A stretch of 64,000 nucleotides of DNA from Polymorphobacter megasporae (GTDB lineage Bacteria; Pseudomonadota; Alphaproteobacteria; Sphingomonadales; Sphingomonadaceae), in NCBI RefSeq assembly GCF_018982885.2, contig NZ_CP081848.1, forward strand, positions 3,348,001 to 3,412,000, in the 5' to 3' direction. The notes under the pieces were generated by a model, which saw only the letters and a list, made by a program, of their open reading frames with translations, searched no databases and was not told the origin of the DNA. Below, in pieces: positions 35,814-44,764 of this stretch. Numbering within the stretch: the first letter of the stretch is position 1; every line of letters starts with the position of its first letter. The translations under genes and the position numbers were made by a program.

Positions 35814-36727
35814 TTGGTTCAGCGTCTTCCCCCGTTGCGCGCCATCGAGGCGTTTGTCCTTGTCGCAGAATCGCTCAGTTTCACGAAGGCTGCCGGCGAA
35901 CTCAACATCACCAAATCGGCAATCAGCCGCCGCATCCAGAGTCTCGAAGAAGACCTGGAGGTGCAGCTCTTCATCCGCGGCAACAAGGCGCTAATGCTGA
36001 CCCCGGACGGCGAAACCTATTATAAGCTGACCGGTCCCGCCTTCGGTTCGCTGCGCGCCGCGGGGGCGCAATTGAAGCGGACGCGCCAGACCAACACTTT
36101 GTGTGTCGCCCTGCCGCAATCGTTCGCGTCCTATTGGCTGCTGCCGCGGGTCTCCTCGTTCTACGAGCAATATCCAAATACGGAGTTGCGGCTCGACAGC
36201 CTGGGTTACTTCAACCTGCTCGACAGCGAGGCAATCGACGTCGTCCTGCAGGTCGCCAAGGAACCGCCGCCGGGCTTCCACGCCGAACGGCTGTTGAGCC
36301 TGGAGCTTTTTCCGGTGTGCAGTCCGACTTTGCAAGCCGTCATCCGGCGGTGCTCGACGAGATTGCCGACCACCGGCTGCTGCATCTCAATACGATGCCG
36401 TCGATCTGGGCGGAATGGCTGCAGCTTGTCGGGCGCCCGGACCTGCTCGAAGGCCGCGGGCACCGCTACGACACGTTCTCGCTGGCACTCGACGCAGCAG
36501 TCAACGGACTTGGGCTGACGATCGGCACCGACATCATCTGTCATCGCGACCTGCAGAAGGGCCGCTTGGTCGCGCCGTTTCCGCAGCGCCTGGTGAGTGC
36601 GCGATCGATGTATTTCGTCTGCCGCAAACCCGACGTCGACAAACCGATGGTCCGTCGCTTTCGTAGCTGGCTTTTCGCTCAAGCAGAGGTCGTGCTCGCC
36701 TCACGTCAGCTAATATCAAATGGCTGA
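35814..36727 (+). pseudogene. LysR-family (GcvA-like) regulator with a single-base frameshift
   Basis: The first part (to about 36335) encodes RLPPLRAIEAFVLVAESLSF, a full helix-turn-helix (TKAAGELNITKSAISRRIQS) and half the effector domain up to FPVCSPTL. The second part, in another frame, continues as ASRHPAVLDEIADHRLLHLN and runs to 36727 with the expected LysR C-terminus. One missing base at about 36333-36337 (ttgg read as ttg) restores the join CSPTL-ASRHP. There is no ATG; a TTG at 35814 or 35745 is the likely start. It sits directly upstream of the TonB receptor operon, which it would be expected to regulate. A sequencing error is possible. Confidence 0.8.
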
Positions 36728-36736
36728 TGTTACCGA

Positions 36737-36766
36737 ATTACGTCAATCATAATATTAATTTGCGTC
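36737..36766. promoter_or_regulatory. AT-rich promoter region with direct repeat upstream of the TonB receptor
   Basis: The 36728-36905 gap is unusually AT-rich for this window. It contains two similar direct repeats, ATTACGTCA and ATTTGCGTCA, about two helical turns apart, before the receptor gene. It could hold a regulator site and the promoter, but no consensus I know is matched. Confidence 0.3.
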
Positions 36767-36905
36767 AGAATCACTGTATTTCTGTGTTGCACGTTGCATC
36801 CAGCTCAACTCCAGCGCCAGAAATTGCGATTTGCGCCAGCAGCGTTCCTGCCTATTCGCAGCCCAAGATTATCTAATCGCATATTTTGCAATCGCGGGGC
36901 TCGCA

Positions 36906-39626
36906 ATGACCATGAAGTCTACATTTCTACAGACGGCAGCCTTGTCGTTCTTCGCGCTGACGGTGCCGCAGGGCGCATTGGCGCAGGATGTCGCGGCGGC
37001 GCAGGCCGAGGCAGGCGGCGACGGCGAAATCGTCGTCACCGCGCAGCGTCGATCAGAGCTGATCAACAATGTGCCACTCGCAATCACCGCGCTATCCGGC
37101 TCCGACTTGAAGACCCGCCAGGTCAGTGACGGGTCCGATCTGGAACGGGCCGTGCCGAACATGTCGTTCACGCGTGCTGCCTTTGGGTCGACCAACTATT
37201 CGATCCGCGGCGTCGGTTATCAGGTCGTTTCGACGACGGCGGACACCGGCGTCGGGGTGGACGAGAATAATGCGCCGCTGGCGGTCAACCGGCTTGCCGA
37301 TGCCGAATTCTTCGACGTCCAGCGGATAGAGGTGCTGCGCGGGCCGCAGGGTACGCTCTATGGTCGCAACGCCACCGGCGGCGTCATCGACGTCATCACC
37401 AACAAGCCGGTCGACAAATTCGAAGCGAGCCTCAGCGGCGGCTATGGCAATTACGACAGCCGCAAGCTGCAGGGCATGATCAACGTGCCGCTGGGACCGG
37501 TGTTCAGCCTGCGCGTCGCTGGCAGCGCGCTAAAGCGAGACGGGTTCCAGCAGAACTCGGTGACCGGCAACGATATCGACGCACGTAACCTGTATTCGAC
37601 TCGCGCCACGCTCGCCTTCACTCCCAGTTCGAACTTCCACGCCTTTGCGATGTGGGAACATTTCAATGAGGACGACTCGCGGTTCGGTGGCCAGAAGTTC
37701 CTGTGCAGCAAGGACGTCGGCCCATCGAGCGTCGGCGGCGTCGCGGTTAACACCTTGGCAGCGCGCAACTTCCTTAGCCGCGGCTGCCTAAAGGACTCGA
37801 TCCACAGCCAGTCGGCGCAGACCGGCAACGTCAACAGCGTGGCGACGCTCGGCGGGTCGCTGTCCTACCTTTACGGCCTGGTGTCCGGGGATGTGAACGG
37901 GGGCAGCCAATCGGGCGACCAGCGCACCCTCTCGCAGAACATCGATCCGACCTACAAGGCGCGCAACGACCTGTTCCAGCTGAACTTGCAGTGGGATGTC
38001 ACGCCCAACCTGCAGCTCACCTCGCTGACTGCATATTCCAATGATCGGCTGGACACGCGCGCCGAGTTCCAGAGCGCTACCATCCCGTTCAACAATACGG
38101 TCGTGACGCCTGGCGGCGTCTTTACCGACCCCCAGACAGGTACATCGCGTTTCCTCAACCTCGACACCGACTACGATGTCTACCGCACCAAGCAGTGGAG
38201 TCAGGAAATCCGGTTGCAATCGTCCTTTTCGGGACCAGTCAACTTCAACCTCGGTGCGTTCTACATGCACCTGAACCGCTTCAATAACATTTTCATTCTG
38301 TCGAACGGGGAGACTGCGGTTACCGCAATCCGCAATCTGTTGGGTGGCAACTCCTACATCGATCCCAATCTCAATCCGAACAGCCAGGGGCATAATTACT
38401 TCGATGCCTACAACCCGTATACGCTGAACTCGCGCGCGGCATTTGGTGAGATTTATTGGCAGGCCAGCGACACGGTGCGGGTCACTGCAGGCCTTCGCTA
38501 CACCAGTGACCACAAGGACTATACCAACTATCCGATAACGATCCTGACGGACGGCAAGGGCTTTCCGGATACGCTCGTCGAGCAGCGTGCCAATTTCGGC
38601 GAACTGACCGGGCGCGCCAATGTCGACTGGCGGCCGGTGCTGTCGTTCACCGACAAGACACTTGTCTATGCATCCTTCTCGCGCGGCTACAAGGCAGGCG
38701 GCTTCAATCCGCCAAACGTCGTCGAAGTACCGCCGATCTATGCGCCGGAGTTCGTCAATTCGTTTGAGATCGGCACCAAAAACACGCTGTTCGACGATCA
38801 CGCGACGCTGAACCTGACGGCCTTCCATTATGACTACAAGGGCTACCAGATCTCCCAGGTTCAGGGGCTCAACGAAGCGACCGCCAACGTCGATGCGAAA
38901 ATCTATGGTGTCGAAGTCGAGACCACTTGGTCGCCGACCGATCGCCTCCGGTTCAACGCGCAGGCCGGCTATCTGCACAGCTCGATCGGCGCGGGATCGT
39001 CGGTCGATACCTATGACCGACTCCAAGGCGACCCGTCGCTGATCTATCTGAAGTCGCTGACTTCGGGCTGTGTCGCAGCGGTCGCCGATGTCGCCAAGCT
39101 GGTCACGCTGATCAACGCGGGCAAGGTGGCAGCCAACGCACTGACCGGTGCCTGCCCGACCGAGGCAGCGCCCAACGGCGCCTATGCAAGCCGCGATCCG
39201 AGCAAGAATTCGCTTGCCGCGCTCGGCATCGTCCTGCCGACCAGCACCGGCGTTCCGGTCAACCTAAAGGGCAAGCGCCTGCCCAATGCGCCGAGCTTCA
39301 CCGCCACGCTCGGCGCGCAATATGCGCTCGACCTCGGCCACGACTGGCAGGCGGTCGCGCGCGGCGACGTCTACCATCAGTCGAGTTTCTACACCGATAT
39401 CTACAACAACGAGGACAATCGGCTGAACGGCTGGAACACCGTCAACCTGAGTGTTTCGTTCAACCTTCGCGACACGGATCTGCAGGTGCAGATGTACGTG
39501 AAGAACGTCTTCGACAAGACGGTGGTCACCGGCATCGGCGTCAATTCCGAAACGCTCGGGGTGTCCCGTTCGGTGGTGCTGCTCGATCCGCGCCTGTTCG
39601 GCTTCAGCATCAGCAAGCGGTTCTGA
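36906..39626 (+). CDS. TonB-dependent outer-membrane receptor
   Basis: A 906-residue outer-membrane receptor with a signal peptide ending at GALAQD, followed by the TonB-box-like EIVVTAQRR. The plug domain contains RRSELINNVPLAITALS and VLRGPQGTLYGRNATGG. The barrel ends with LLDPRLFGFSISKRF and a terminal Phe, as needed for outer-membrane insertion. It imports a ligand through the outer membrane using TonB energy. The operon (MFS carrier and two GDPD-type proteins) suggests a glycerophosphodiester- or carbohydrate-like ligand rather than iron. Confidence 0.94.
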   Translation: MTMKSTFLQTAALSFFALTVPQGALAQDVAAAQAEAGGDGEIVVTAQRRSELINNVPLAITALSGSDLKTRQVSDGSDLERAVPNMSFTRAAFGSTNYSIRGVGYQVVSTTADTGVGVDENNAPLAVNRLADAEFFDVQRIEVLRGPQGTLYGRNATGGVIDVITNKPVDKFEASLSGGYGNYDSRKLQGMINVPLGPVFSLRVAGSALKRDGFQQNSVTGNDIDARNLYSTRATLAFTPSSNFHAFAMWEHFNEDDSRFGGQKFLCSKDVGPSSVGGVAVNTLAARNFLSRGCLKDSIHSQSAQTGNVNSVATLGGSLSYLYGLVSGDVNGGSQSGDQRTLSQNIDPTYKARNDLFQLNLQWDVTPNLQLTSLTAYSNDRLDTRAEFQSATIPFNNTVVTPGGVFTDPQTGTSRFLNLDTDYDVYRTKQWSQEIRLQSSFSGPVNFNLGAFYMHLNRFNNIFILSNGETAVTAIRNLLGGNSYIDPNLNPNSQGHNYFDAYNPYTLNSRAAFGEIYWQASDTVRVTAGLRYTSDHKDYTNYPITILTDGKGFPDTLVEQRANFGELTGRANVDWRPVLSFTDKTLVYASFSRGYKAGGFNPPNVVEVPPIYAPEFVNSFEIGTKNTLFDDHATLNLTAFHYDYKGYQISQVQGLNEATANVDAKIYGVEVETTWSPTDRLRFNAQAGYLHSSIGAGSSVDTYDRLQGDPSLIYLKSLTSGCVAAVADVAKLVTLINAGKVAANALTGACPTEAAPNGAYASRDPSKNSLAALGIVLPTSTGVPVNLKGKRLPNAPSFTATLGAQYALDLGHDWQAVARGDVYHQSSFYTDIYNNEDNRLNGWNTVNLSVSFNLRDTDLQVQMYVKNVFDKTVVTGIGVNSETLGVSRSVVLLDPRLFGFSISKRF

Positions 39627-39633
39627 GGCCGGA

Positions 39634-41001
39634 ATGTCCGTACCCCCGGCTGTGGCCCGGTCTAAGCTCTCCGCCTGGCAACTGCTCTGCTATTCCGCGC
39701 CCGGCGTCCCGGCAGCAATGATGATCTATGCCGCCGGGGTCATCGTCCCCGGTTTTTACGGCACGTTCGTCGGGCTGTCGGCGGCATCGATCGGGCTGGT
39801 GCTGCTGGTCACCCGTTTATCCGACGTGGTGTTCGATTTCGGAGCGGGCGCGCTGTCGGACGCAACGCGGTCGCCAATCGGGCGGCGTAAACCATGGCTG
39901 ATCGCCGGCGCGGTCGTGCTGTACATCGCCTTTGCCGCTCTGGTGATGCCGGAACAGGGTGCGAGCGTCGCCTATTTCCTTTGGGCGTCGATGGCGTTCT
40001 TCTTGGGCTGGAGCTTGTTCAGCGTTCCTTATGACGCTTGGGGCAGTGAACTCGCCGGCGACTATCAAACGCGCGCCACGTTGTTCACCTATCGTGCCGG
40101 TGCCGGTTATGTCGGCAGTTTGGTGTTTTCGCTCATTCCTGCACTGCCGATCTTTCGCAGCACCGAATACTCGCCCGAAGTTCTAATCTTCATCGTCTGG
40201 ACGGTGGCAATACTGCTGCTGCTTACCGTGCCGCTCGCGCTGTTTCTGGTGCCCCGGGAGCGTCAAACAACCCTGCGCCAACCCGCAGCTTTGTGTAGCT
40301 TCGTCACCGCACTGCGCCGCAACCGGCCGTTGCAGATCTATATCGGCTCGGCGACGTTGAACGGGCTGTCCGATGGCGTCTTCAGCGCCTTGGTCTTCAT
40401 TTACCAGGCCAGCTACATGGGCTTCGGCCGCTGGATCTGGCTGGTGCTCGTCGTCTACGTCGGCGCGAACTTCCTCGCGTTGCCGCTGTGGACGCGGGTC
40501 ATCGCCCGGATCGGCAAGCACCGTGCCTGGGCGACCGGCCTGTTCCTGACCGCCTTGTGCTACCCGCCGATGGCGCTGCTGCCCCCAGGCGAAGCGTCGC
40601 TTATTCCGATGCTCATCCTGGTGGCGCTCGCGGGCGCGACGTACTCGATCGCCAACGTTGCATCGCCGGCGGTGCTCGGCGACGTTGTCGACTACGAGAT
40701 GCTGCGCAGCGGATCGGGCAAGGCCGGGACCTTCTTCGCGGTGCAGGCGCTGATCAACAAGTTCGGCATCGCATTCGGCGCGGGGTTGGCGTTCATGCTG
40801 CTCGGCGCGTTCGGCTATGATCCGGGCAGTCACACTCACAATGCCTTGGCGGTGTTCGGCCTGCAGGCGTCGCACCTTTACCTGCCGTCGTTGCTCAAGT
40901 TCGGGGCGATCGCTTTGATCTGGCGGTTTCCGCTCGACGCCCGCGCGCTGTCGACCATCCGGCGGCGGCTCGACGGCCTTGCGCTGGTGGCGGCACGATG
41001 A
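39634..41001 (+). CDS. MFS transporter, glycoside-pentoside-hexuronide (MelB-like) type
   Basis: A 455-residue inner-membrane carrier with about 12 helices. The first half contains the MelB/GPH signature region VTRLSDVVFDFGAGALSD, with the conserved Asp cluster used for cation coupling, and TRSPIGRRKPWL. PYDAWGSEL and DYQTRATLFTYRAGAGYVGS are also typical of the family. It probably imports the compound brought in by the receptor 7 bp upstream. Its stop overlaps the first GDPD gene by 4 bases (ATGA). Confidence 0.87.
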   Translation: MSVPPAVARSKLSAWQLLCYSAPGVPAAMMIYAAGVIVPGFYGTFVGLSAASIGLVLLVTRLSDVVFDFGAGALSDATRSPIGRRKPWLIAGAVVLYIAFAALVMPEQGASVAYFLWASMAFFLGWSLFSVPYDAWGSELAGDYQTRATLFTYRAGAGYVGSLVFSLIPALPIFRSTEYSPEVLIFIVWTVAILLLLTVPLALFLVPRERQTTLRQPAALCSFVTALRRNRPLQIYIGSATLNGLSDGVFSALVFIYQASYMGFGRWIWLVLVVYVGANFLALPLWTRVIARIGKHRAWATGLFLTALCYPPMALLPPGEASLIPMLILVALAGATYSIANVASPAVLGDVVDYEMLRSGSGKAGTFFAVQALINKFGIAFGAGLAFMLLGAFGYDPGSHTHNALAVFGLQASHLYLPSLLKFGAIALIWRFPLDARALSTIRRRLDGLALVAAR

Positions 41002-41795
41002 GCCGTCCATTGCTGATCGCGCACCGCGGCGGGCTGGAACATGCACCGGAGAACACGCTCGCTGCCTTTGCCCGCGCGATGCGATCGGACGCCGATGCCT
41101 TCGAGTTCGACCTGCAATTGCTGGGCGATGGATCGCTGGTGGCGCGCCATGACCTGCTCGGCCCGGCCAGCGTCGCCGACGGTGCACCGACGCTCTCCGA
41201 CGTGCTGGCGCTGGTCGCCGAGATCAGGCCCGACATGGGGCTGGTCATCGACGTCAAGGCTACACCCTGGGCGGACGGCCTGGCGGACCACGGGCGCAGG
41301 GTGCTGGAACGTGCCGCGCCGCTGCTGCGAAAGCACGGGCGGCCCGAACGGGTCACGCTTGCATCGTTCGACCTTGGTGCGATGACCCACGCCCGCGCGA
41401 TCCTGCCCGAATACCCCACCGCATTCCACACGATGGCGGTGCGCTGGTTGGCCGGACTGACGCAGGAGCAGACGGGAATGACCGACACCCGCGACTATCT
41501 CGCCTATCTCGAACGCTGGCGGCAGGATTTCGGACCGGGCATGGAAGCGCTTTCCGCGCTGGACCGAATCCACGCCGCCGGCGGGACGATCTGGTCATGC
41601 CAGTATCGGGACCTGACAGCGCAGGCGGTGGCCCGCGCACGGGTCCTCGGTCTTGCCGTATGGGCGTGGACCGTGAACTCCGCAGACGATTTTGCTCGCG
41701 TATTGGCGCTTGGCGTCGACGCCGTCACCACCGATCGGCCCGACGCCATGCTGCAAATTCTTTCATCCCTAGACGCAAGGAATTCCGATGTCTGA
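40998..41795 (+). CDS. Glycerophosphodiester phosphodiesterase
   Basis: A 265-residue TIM-barrel GDPD that splits glycerophosphodiesters to glycerol-3-phosphate and an alcohol. The catalytic AHRGGLEHAPENT motif is at residues 8-20, FEFDLQLLGDGSLVARHD provides metal ligands and the second His, and GLVIDVKA follows. No signal peptide is seen, so it acts in the cytoplasm. It overlaps both the MFS gene (4 bases) and the second GDPD gene (8 bases). Confidence 0.9.
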   Translation: MSRPLLIAHRGGLEHAPENTLAAFARAMRSDADAFEFDLQLLGDGSLVARHDLLGPASVADGAPTLSDVLALVAEIRPDMGLVIDVKATPWADGLADHGRRVLERAAPLLRKHGRPERVTLASFDLGAMTHARAILPEYPTAFHTMAVRWLAGLTQEQTGMTDTRDYLAYLERWRQDFGPGMEALSALDRIHAAGGTIWSCQYRDLTAQAVARARVLGLAVWAWTVNSADDFARVLALGVDAVTTDRPDAMLQILSSLDARNSDV

Positions 41796-42684
41796 GCCCG
41801 TTTCGCCCAAGCCCCTTCTGATCGCAGGCGCAACCGGATATGCGCTGTGGCCCGCCAACACGCTGGAGGCAACATTGCGCTGCCTCGATTTGCCCATCGA
41901 CGGCATCGAGATCGATGTGCAACTGACATCAGACGGGCATGTCGTTGCGCACCACGACTATCGGTTCAGTGCCGACCATACCCGGATGGATGGTGTCTGG
42001 CTCGATGCGGCCAGCGGCCCGCTGAAGGACATGACGCTCGCCGAGCTGCGCCGGTACGACGTCGGTCGGACCCGGCCCGATCTCGCCACGCCGCTGCAGT
42101 ATCCAGATCGCGAACAGATGGACGGCGTCCACGTACCGACCCTGCCCGAGTTGCTGGCCGCGCTGACGGCAGCGTCCGGTCCACGTCGGCTGCTGTATGT
42201 CGAGATCAAGACCGACCCGCAGAACCCGGCGGAAGCGCCGGCTCCCGAGCTGATCGTTGAGGCGGTATTCCGCGACCTGGAAGCTGCCGGCTATGTCGAC
42301 CACGCCAAGATTATCGCGTTCGACTGGCAGGTCCTGCGCCTGTCCGCCCTGCGCAGCCCTGGCGTGATGACGGCGCATCTCACCATTCCTGCCGCACTTG
42401 CTCCGCAGGCGAAGCTTGATGCCGAAGGTCGCTCACCTTGGCGCGACGGTCACGATCCCGCCGAGTTCGGATCGGAGATGGCCGCGATCAAGGCGCATGG
42501 CGGCATGGAATGGTCGCCTTACTTCAAGGATGTCACCGCCGACCGGGTCGTCGAGGCTGAAACGCACGGCCTGCGCGTCGGTCCGTGGGGCCTCGCACTC
42601 GGCGATGACGTGCGGCGAATGGCCGAACTCGGGGTCTATAGCAGCACGGTATCGGGTTTCGACTGGGGTGCAGATCTCGATTGA
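41788..42684 (+). CDS. GDPD-family protein lacking the catalytic HR pair
   Basis: A 298-residue GDPD-type TIM barrel. The second half of the active site is intact (GIEIDVQLTSDGHVVAHHD near 40-58, YVEIKTD near 138). The first motif, LLIAHRGATGY in normal enzymes, reads LLIA-GATGYALWPANT, so exactly the two residues His-Arg are missing. The catalytic His should therefore be absent and activity lost or changed. The frame is otherwise open and well conserved, so it may be a recent mutation, a binding protein or an enzyme with altered chemistry. It is the last gene of the receptor operon. Confidence 0.85.
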   Translation: MSEPVSPKPLLIAGATGYALWPANTLEATLRCLDLPIDGIEIDVQLTSDGHVVAHHDYRFSADHTRMDGVWLDAASGPLKDMTLAELRRYDVGRTRPDLATPLQYPDREQMDGVHVPTLPELLAALTAASGPRRLLYVEIKTDPQNPAEAPAPELIVEAVFRDLEAAGYVDHAKIIAFDWQVLRLSALRSPGVMTAHLTIPAALAPQAKLDAEGRSPWRDGHDPAEFGSEMAAIKAHGGMEWSPYFKDVTADRVVEAETHGLRVGPWGLALGDDVRRMAELGVYSSTVSGFDWGADLD

Positions 42685-42695
42685 TCGACTGCGAC

Positions 42696-42734
42696 GGCAA
42701 TTACATAATTTAGTTGGTAAAGCATGTAATTGCC
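42696..42734. terminator. Inverted repeat after the TonB-GDPD operon
   Basis: GGCAATTACAT (42696-42706) pairs perfectly with ATGTAATTGCC (42724-42734) across a 17-base loop, 12 bp after the GDPD stop codon. There is no long T-run after it. It could be a terminator or a processing hairpin. Confidence 0.5.
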
Positions 42735-42754
42735 AAATGCCTGGTGGCTCCTGA

Positions 42755-42807
42755 AGTCGGACGACCTTCACCGTCAAATATAAACGCGAGAGCACAGTCG
42801 TCCGACT
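42755..42807. repeat. Second inverted repeat, AGTCGGACGAC / GTCGTCCGACT
   Basis: AGTCGGACGAC (42755-42765) and GTCGTCCGACT (42797-42807) form a perfect 11-bp inverted repeat with a 31-base spacer between two operons converging from opposite sides. Its role is unknown; a bidirectional terminator or protein-binding site are options. Confidence 0.5.
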
Positions 42808-42881
42808 CCAACAACGTCTTCATCACGATCTAAAATTGCATGAAAAGCGCTGACACATTGCGCCGGTTGTGCGTCGCCGGA

Positions 42882-43781
42882 TTACATCATTTCGTGCTTG
42901 TCGCGCCGCGTCTTGCCAAATAGGTTCTGCCGTTCGAGGCGGACCAGCAGCGCGGCGTAATAAGCGGTGAGAAAGGCGAAGTCGTCGCCGCCTTTGAAGC
43001 CGATCTTGCGGCGGATGCTCGCGGCGACCGCGATCACGGGATCGTCGGGGCGACGGCGCATCGGGTTGACCTCGCTGCGGCGAAGGACGTCCTCGAGCGT
43101 CTGGAGTTCGAACACGCCGTAGGCGGCGAGTTGCGCGTCGGTGAAGATCAGGCCGGCGGTGGCCGCGCCGCGTTCGGCGACATCGACCCCGAGGCGACGG
43201 CGCGGCGCGCGCAGCACCCAGGTACCCGCAAGGATGTCGCCGACGCGGAGCCGGTCGTGGTTGAACAGCGGCAGCACTGCAAAGCCGATCGTCCAGCCGA
43301 TGCCGGCGAGCGCGGTCCACGCACTCGCCTGCCCGGCTCCCGCCTGATACGCGAGGAACGAGAGCGGCAGGAAGAATTCGAGCTCGCGGACGAGGTTGCG
43401 CGCGACGAGGGCGTCGATCGTTAGCCGGTCGCCGTCGCGCGCAGCGACCCGCAGGCCGACGATCCGCTTGCCCGGCGTCGCCGTCCGCCGCCCCGCCTCG
43501 AACAGCACGAACCACAGATTGCGCAGGACGAAGGCGGCCAGTAGCCAGATGACGCCGACGATCTGGAACATGACCGAGCCGCCTCCAGGCAGCGTCAGCG
43601 CAAGCGACCCCGCGAGGACCAGCGCGGCGATCGTGAGCGCAACAAGCATCCCCGTCATCATCGCGAGATCGAGAACGAACGCCCATAACCGCTGCCCGGT
43701 GCCGGCGAGCTGAAGCGTCAGGACGACGCCCTCGGGCGTGACCAGCGCGCGGGCGTCGTCGTCGGCCCGGCGGACGCTCAT
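42882..43781 (-). CDS. RDD family membrane protein
   Basis: A 299-residue protein with an RDD-domain membrane region, starting with GQRLWAFVLDLAMMTGMLV and containing RTATPGKRIVGLRV, then a soluble C-terminal part. RDD proteins have unclear functions, some linked to transport. It is the last gene of a leftward operon with MoxR, DUF58, SpoIIM-like, DUF4350 and DUF4129 genes, and overlaps the SpoIIM-like gene by 4 bases. Confidence 0.85.
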   Translation of the reverse strand: MSVRRADDDARALVTPEGVVLTLQLAGTGQRLWAFVLDLAMMTGMLVALTIAALVLAGSLALTLPGGGSVMFQIVGVIWLLAAFVLRNLWFVLFEAGRRTATPGKRIVGLRVAARDGDRLTIDALVARNLVRELEFFLPLSFLAYQAGAGQASAWTALAGIGWTIGFAVLPLFNHDRLRVGDILAGTWVLRAPRRRLGVDVAERGAATAGLIFTDAQLAAYGVFELQTLEDVLRRSEVNPMRRRPDDPVIAVAASIRRKIGFKGGDDFAFLTAYYAALLVRLERQNLFGKTRRDKHEMM

Positions 43782-44764
43782 CGCGGCCGTCGCGGAAGAT
43801 AGAAATAGCCCGACCAGAGCGCGAACATCGCGCCCGCGATCGCGTAGCGCGCCACCGTCCCGGTAACGAGCTGGCGGGCGAAGCCTTCGAGCAGCCCGGC
43901 GACGAACAGCATCGCCGCGACGCCGATCATCACCGTCGCTGCCTGCCGCCCGGCGGCCTGCGCCGCGGCGATCCGCGTCGAGTTTCCCGGAAAGATCACC
44001 GCGCCCCCGATCCGCAGCCCCGCCGCCCCCGCGAGAAGGACGGCGAACAATTCGGTCGTGCCGTGGATCATCAGCCAGCCGCCGAGCTCGACGCCGAGCC
44101 CGCGCCCGCCGAACAGCGCGACGATCGCGCCGAGCATGGTCCCGGTCGACAGCATCAGCAGCGCCGTCGGGACGCCCGCGGCAAAGCCGAGCGCGAACGC
44201 GCCGATCGCAACGCGCGCGTTGTTCGTGAACAGAAAGCCCGCAAGGAGCGCGAGCGGCTGGCCGCCGCCTCCGCTCAGCGTCGCCCGCAGGCTCGCCGTC
44301 GTCGCTTGCGGATCGCGACCGTGGGCGAGAGCTTCCGGCACGAACGACGCGTACCAAGTGGGGTCGCGGTTCACGAGGATAAACCCGATCACCGTGCCGA
44401 GCGCGAGCAGCGCAAGCGCAACCAGGGTCTCGACCGCGAGCCCGCGCACCGCCGCCGGGAGATCGCGCAGGACGAAGCGCGCCGCCCGGGCTGCCAGCCC
44501 GCCACGCACCCCGTACACGAAGAAATACGCGCGCGCCGAAAGCGCCTCGAGATAGGCCACGAGGTCGGCGTCGAGCGACGTCGCGCGCGCAACCGACAGC
44601 GACGAAACCGCCGCACGATACAGGCGCGGCAGCGCCAGAAGATCGTCGTCCGACAGCCTGCGCAGCAATGTCTTGTCGGCGCGGTCGAGCAGGGCCTCGA
44701 GCGCCGACCAGTCGGCCTCACGGTCGGCGCGGAAGCGGCGGCTGCCGACAACGAGGCCGGTCAT
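43778..44764 (-). CDS. Stage II sporulation protein M-like membrane protein
   Basis: A 328-residue protein with an N-terminal soluble helical region and a membrane part typical of the SpoIIM family outside spore formers. Hydrophobic stretches include LVALALLALGTVIGFILV, VAIGAFALGFAAGVPTALLM and WLMIHGTTELFAVLLAG, the last a conserved family motif. It overlaps the RDD gene by 4 bases and the DUF58 gene by 4 bases. Confidence 0.85.
   Translation of the reverse strand: MTGLVVGSRRFRADREADWSALEALLDRADKTLLRRLSDDDLLALPRLYRAAVSSLSVARATSLDADLVAYLEALSARAYFFVYGVRGGLAARAARFVLRDLPAAVRGLAVETLVALALLALGTVIGFILVNRDPTWYASFVPEALAHGRDPQATTASLRATLSGGGGQPLALLAGFLFTNNARVAIGAFALGFAAGVPTALLMLSTGTMLGAIVALFGGRGLGVELGGWLMIHGTTELFAVLLAGAAGLRIGGAVIFPGNSTRIAAAQAAGRQAATVMIGVAAMLFVAGLLEGFARQLVTGTVARYAIAGAMFALWSGYFYLPRRPR

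Noticed and set aside
37788-39026. Minus-strand open frame (412 codons) opposite the TonB receptor
   Set aside because: The receptor frame shows signal peptide, plug and barrel end. The antisense frame has no recognisable motif and typical high-GC shadow composition.
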